A DNA stretch of 61,365 nt from Gnomoniopsis sp. IMI 355080 (taxonomy: Eukaryota; Ascomycota; Sordariomycetes; Diaporthales; Gnomoniaceae), in contig JAPEVC010000214.1 of assembly GCA_027946555.1 (NCBI GenBank), positions 1 through 61,365 on the forward strand, read 5' to 3'. How positions within the stretch are numbered: position 1 is the first letter of the stretch; the number at the start of each line of letters is the position of its first letter. Both the position numbers and the translations under genes were made by a program. Positions 56,939 through 61,365 of this stretch are shown here, one piece after another. The notes beneath the pieces are model-generated. The model was not told the origin of the DNA. It was given only the letters and a program-made list of their open reading frames with translations, and ran no database searches.

Positions 56939-59900
56939 TCAACGAAAGAACCCCTTGATCCCACTTGCTACCGCCCCACGCCGCAGTAAATCCACTCTCG
57001 ACCACCTATTGACACCAAATCTGTTCGGCGATCCTGGCGTGGGCGGTGGCGATGAGGATCTTGACAAAGAGCGCTTTCGATCTTCCAGATAATCCACAGC
57101 ACCATCAAGCTGCCCAAAATCAGCCGTTCTTCTCTTCCTCCCTCCTCTTCCGGCTCCATCAATAGCGGAGCACACCGACCGGACTGACTTGCGTGATAGC
57201 AGTGAAGCCTGTCGCTTGAGTTGGGGACCGTTGGTTGACCTTGGTCGAAGTGCTGTCGAGGCCAATGGTGTAGACGGCGAGGGTGCGACGAGGCGAGATG
57301 CGTTGCCGGTGACAGTGCCAGTACCTATGCCCAATCCACCTAATTGCCACGCGCTGGGGCTCTTGGTGATGCGCATGCGCCGGCGGGGGCCTCCCAGATC
57401 CTCAGGGCTGTCCGTAATACTGTTTAATCTGCTGCCGTGAGCTCTGATGGTCGACGGTGTGCAGTCCGAGTCATCCTCGATGGCGGACAAGCACGTTTTG
57501 CTGTCAGACCCGTGGTGAATGCGCATCTCTGGAGTCGATTCTGTCTCCGAAGTTCTTGTCATTGTAGGAGCCAACACAACCAGATCATCTTCTGCATCCG
57601 AATCCTCTTCGCTGCCGCCCCTAGTGATGCTGGCAAGACTGGCCGAGCGCTTGGTAAATTGGCTGGCGATGCTCGTAACACTCAGCTTCCGAATCATAGA
57701 ATGAGCTGATGTGCGAATGAGATGCTCATTCCGCGCCCGCACAGTCATTCCCGGGAACGGCAGGATCTCGCGTGACCACACATCCGAGAGCAGCGCTTCC
57801 AGCCGTGCCCGGTCTCCTCGTGATGGCGCTAGTACCGGTACGCGACCCTTAGTGGCGAGCAGAGACTGCGAGCGATTGATCGTTGTGTTCGTGACGGATT
57901 GCGAATCTTTCTCCAGACTTGTGTTTCGGAGAACGACGTTGCATAAGGGTGATTTTGGGCTGACGGTAATTGCTCTGTGAATTGATATCTTTCGCGCAAT
58001 TGTACCTGTAAATGGTCAGTTAAAGACCCTGCAAAATCTAACACTAGCATTTACCTTGCTTCCCAAAGACAGTCCCAAGACTTCTGATGTCCAAGAAGAG
58101 TGAACTGTTCAGGTTCGAGATACTTCGTTCTGGTGGTATCATAATTGTGCCGAACTCCAGACGGGACCGCCACTCATCCTCCTCTTTCGTTGTACACGCA
58201 GACAACATGATCTCATACAACTGACAGTCGCACTCAAAAACAATTTTCCAGGAGAAAGGGCAGGTGTGACATTGTAGACCTGACGTCAAGTTAGTGAATC
58301 CAGTCCTTCAGCCAAGATCTATAAGCAATCAACTGTGGCTTACCTCGACCGTTGTCCACTGCTTCAACTTTGATCTGGCTTAGTGGAACGCAGGCCTGCA
58401 ATGTGTATATCATGTCAAATTTGCTGGCAGAGGCCAGACAAAACCAGTCCTTGTAGAGCAGCGCGATCATATATTGCCCTTGCACTCCCTCCTGCGACTG
58501 CCAGCAGGCATGAAGCACGCCACAAAGTTCAATATGACCGAAAGAGCGTATTCGAATCTTCGAAGCTGCATCGATTTTTGAGTCAGGAAAGACCAGTCGA
58601 TCTTGCAGGAGCCAGGTCTTCTCCAATACCACTTTTACCCTCGCATCATCTGTAGCCCGGTTAATTTGTGCGGTCGTCTCTCTCAGCCGGACCAGGGTGT
58701 TCTCGATTTCCATGTGCGCATATGGTGAGTCGGCCACGGGAGTATACTTTAGCAACTCGGCAAAGAGGAGCGGATACTTGCAGACACGCTGAATCGGTTT
58801 CACCAAAAGATCACTAATGGTAAGAGACTTTTTCGACTTGTCGTCGTGATTACTACTAGGTCCAACAGATGAGGCCAGTGTCTCGAGACCTTTCTGATAT
58901 GTTTCCCATTGTGGCATGGTTCGGTGAGCTGAGGCGATATCTTTGATCATCATCTCGTACTTGGCCCCGTACTCTTCATAAATGAAGAAGCGGTGCATCT
59001 AAGGAACAGTCAGATTTAGAGTGCGTGGATGACGTCGTCAAAGATGAGTAACTAACCTTGTTTGTAAAGACTTTGGCAACATCTGCAGCAACATTCGGCT
59101 CAGCGACCATGCCCCGTACAGTCTCCAGCCACGATATGCTTTCATCGTCCTCAGGTACCACATCAAGGCTCCTGATGCGTCGATGTGCTGATGCGTTTTT
59201 TGGCCCGGGAAGTAGATCTGTCTGTGTGTACTCGGAGTGCGGTACCGCTCGATGCAACTCCCCCAACAGCTCCTCATGCAAGTCAACGATATCTGCTAAA
59301 TTTCGGTTAATCGAAGACCGCAAGCCCTGCGGCATCGAAGGTAGCGAGACAAGTATTGTGACATAGACCTGTACAAGACTCAGTATTGCACCAGGACGTA
59401 AAGCCGCGGCGACTCACATTCATCAAGAATCGCACATCCCCAATGTAGCCCTCCTCCGTGCTGATAAGTTCCTCTAAGATTCGCCTTCGCTGAAGTGCTC
59501 GTTCTACTACGTCCTTGCCAAGAAATTGCGGCTTGTCCAAACCACAGCTATCCTCAGAGCACCTATGGCTGGACATTGACGCCCTGCTACTGCGGTCGGT
59601 GTGTGTGGGTGCTCGGGAAGACCGCATACTACTCCGCCTTGATCGGGCAAATACACTTGTGCTCGCAAGGCTGACGCTGGCTGTTTTCACAGCCTCAACA
59701 AATCCGAAAGAGGACCCAGAGGACGACTGACGATGGTGGCCCACTTTCTTGACTTCTTGGTGCAGACAATCCACTGATGTTGACGCAGATAATATGTCGT
59801 CCGTTGTAACTGCGTGGTGTCGGCGGCCAGCGCGGCGCCGCAGTGTTCTCATCCACTTGTAGAATTGAGGATACGGCGGCTTTGAGGCAGCTGTGGCAAC

Positions 59901-60260
59901 CTCTTCGTCAAAGACATCGTCTTGTTCGATAGAGGACAAGCTGTCCGGTCGGGAATTTGATATGGGAGACTCAACAGAGCCGAGGGTATCCAACGTGAGC
60001 CTAATCAGCGCGGGATCGATCGTGTCCCATGTGATCCAGTCGTCAGAGTCCTCTCTCTGTAGGTGGGAGGCAGTCAACGAATTAGAAAGTCCTTGTTCGT
60101 CCTCGACCTCTTTATAAGGCTCTTCCAGTGCAGTTTCGAAACTGGTATAGTCCGACAAGAAGCGAAGAGTCCGTGGTCTGGGGCTCCCAAAGTCCCGATT
60201 GACTAGGACCGAACCAGTGGGGGACCAGGTCTCGGAGGACTCAGAGGCAGTGGAAGTCAT
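56939..60260 (-). CDS. Dbl-family Rho guanine nucleotide exchange factor (DH-PH)
   Basis: The minus-strand model has five exons: 60260-59418, 59368-59057, 58998-58344, 58279-58055 and 58005-56939 (1033 aa). Two introns are only 49 nt. The start MTSTASESSE at 60260 follows a less likely in-frame ATG at 60347. Residues 1-255 are Ser/Arg-rich. The DH domain spans about 259-500, beginning RRRILEELISTEEGYIGDVRFLMN, with KMHRFFIYEEYGAKYEMM and SDLLVKPIQRVCKYPLLFAELLKYTPV, the hallmark helix. A PH-like domain follows (about 515-680: DRLVFPDSKI, IELCGVLHACW, MIALLYKDWFCLA, WKIVFECDCQLYEIMLSACTTKEEDEW). The C-terminal 350 residues are disordered and Ser/Arg-rich. It should activate a Rho-family GTPase (Cdc42 or Rho1 type) at the membrane. 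The partner is unknown. Confidence 0.94.
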
Positions 60261-61365
60261 AATTACTGTAAGACCAAGAAAGGTTGAAACCAAAATGGTA
60301 GTTCCATACGGGTCACCAAAAAAAGGGACGAGTTCCGAAGACAGCAACCCTCAAGTGTTCCAAAAAAAAAAGGGTGGGGTGGGAAAGGAATCAAAACATG
60401 TTAATTCGGGAGGTGGAAGGTGGCGGAAGCAACAGCAACACGAAGAAACAATGCAAAGAGTAGAAGACTTCAAGACAAGCCAGCGACGGATAAGAAAGAT
60501 GACCAGATCTTTTCTAACCGCTTGGAGAGGATCAACACCCCCCGAGGGATCAGAATTGGCAAAGAAGGGCAAGAAGCAACGAGGGTAGCGCAGGAGTTGT
60601 GTGCGAAGGCGCGACTGATAATTGTCAAGCTGCTTTCGTTGCTGGACCCTGCGTTTCCGCGCCAGGACAGTCTTTTTGAGTGGTCAATGTGGCTTCAGTA
60701 TGGCCGAAAAGCTGTGGAGACGATTCTGTGCGTCTCTGCTTCCGCAATGTCATACTCATGACAAGAAACCCGAAACCGTGCGGCCCCGGGGGAAAGTGGT
60801 ACAGTGGCTCTCCCATCGCGGTGGTCACACTACTGCTTCCGGATCAAACACGCCGACACATATGCAATTTAAAAAGCTCGAGCTTCGAGTTCTCCATTAA
60901 AAATAGACTGTTCGCGGAAGATATGACGTTTGAATCAGCTGTAGGCTCAAGAGGTGGCTAGGGGTATCAGATTGTCTTAATGTTAGTGACGTTGCCGGGA
61001 GAGATTGCCATGAGCATTACCATGTTCATCAAGATGGATTTGAAGATCCCAATGTTGCAACCGCTTCTGCTGATAAACGGCCTGGCATGAGCATCATTGA
61101 CCATACATTACCAAACCGCGCTGGCAGGGCGATTGGGCAGCCAAAAAATGGACCTTTACTAGTCGATCAGCATTCTCCGTCTCCGTGTCAAAGTTGGGAG
61201 CGTGATCGATGTCAGCTCGTGAAGGCAGGGAGGGAGAGTCGACAGTATGTCAGGTATGTATAGTACAGAGGAAAATGAACCCCTGCACACAGCCAATTAC
61301 CTAATCAACAAAGTACCCCGTTGTTGGTTCGGACCCCGGCCGGTTGGGCCGGGGGTGGGGGATGG
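60261..61365. other. upstream flank of the RhoGEF gene to window end
   Basis: There are no supported genes. An A-run lies near 60361-60371, and the last 40 bases form a G-rich tract. Frames at 60420-60961 are short and lack features. Confidence 0.5.

Overview
The window is nuclear DNA of a filamentous ascomycete (Pezizomycotina). Genes carry short introns (49 to about 300 nt) with GT-AG ends and CTGAC/CTAAC-type branch sites. They sit 0.2 to 9 kb apart on both strands, and the families are typical of moulds: two Zn(II)2Cys6 regulators, a siderophore transporter, an HsbA-type secreted protein, a 2EXR protein and a CipB-like reductase. No genus can be named safely. I rebuilt splice junctions by joining frames across consensus splice sites and checking that domain sequence continues through each junction.

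Layout. 0-0.5 kb: 3' end of a proline/Ser-rich protein gene cut by the window edge. 0.5-9.7 kb: a gene-poor stretch with one statistically surprising orphan ORF and a perfect hairpin. 9.7-14.8 kb: a Bem3-type PX-PH-RhoGAP protein. 17.8-20.7 kb: a Zn2Cys6 regulator. 21.3-22.7 kb: a medium-chain reductase. 22.7-25.0 kb: a non-coding stretch holding seven copies of an 11-bp near-palindrome. 25.0-32.9 kb: a CoA-centred block. It contains a family III CoA-transferase divergent from an acyl-CoA dehydrogenase, both with mitochondrial-looking N-termini, then a Zn2Cys6 regulator divergent from a Nudix CoA diphosphatase that ends in the peroxisomal signal SKM. 33.2-34.0 kb: a Ctr copper transporter. 34.9-36.8 kb: 3-hydroxyanthranilate dioxygenase tail-to-tail with an FAHD1-type acylpyruvase. 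37.6-40.1 kb: two small unassigned proteins. 41.2-42.9 kb: a PWI-domain SR-type splicing factor. 44.5-45.5 kb: a 2EXR protein. 45.6-49.9 kb: a second gene-poor stretch. 49.9-51.7 kb: a siderophore MFS transporter with two upstream ATCTGATAA iron-GATA sites. 52.4-56.0 kb: an HsbA-like secreted protein, a SAM methyltransferase and an Rtc3/SBDS-like protein. 56.9-60.3 kb: a Dbl-family RhoGEF.

How it fits together. The most coherent unit is 25.0-32.9 kb. A CoA-transferase could activate a short dicarboxylic or branched acid in mitochondria, the dehydrogenase could oxidise the acyl-CoA, the adjacent regulator could control both, and the Nudix enzyme could recycle CoA species in peroxisomes. This is inference from domain content and adjacency, and the substrate is unknown. 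The window also holds a Rho-family GAP and a Rho-family GEF about 42 kb apart, two metal-uptake genes (copper and siderophore iron), two well-supported GC-AG introns plus one possible third, and a dispersed ACCTAGGTA motif confined to non-coding DNA. I saw no rRNA, tRNA, CRISPR array, intact transposase, or PKS/NRPS core gene.
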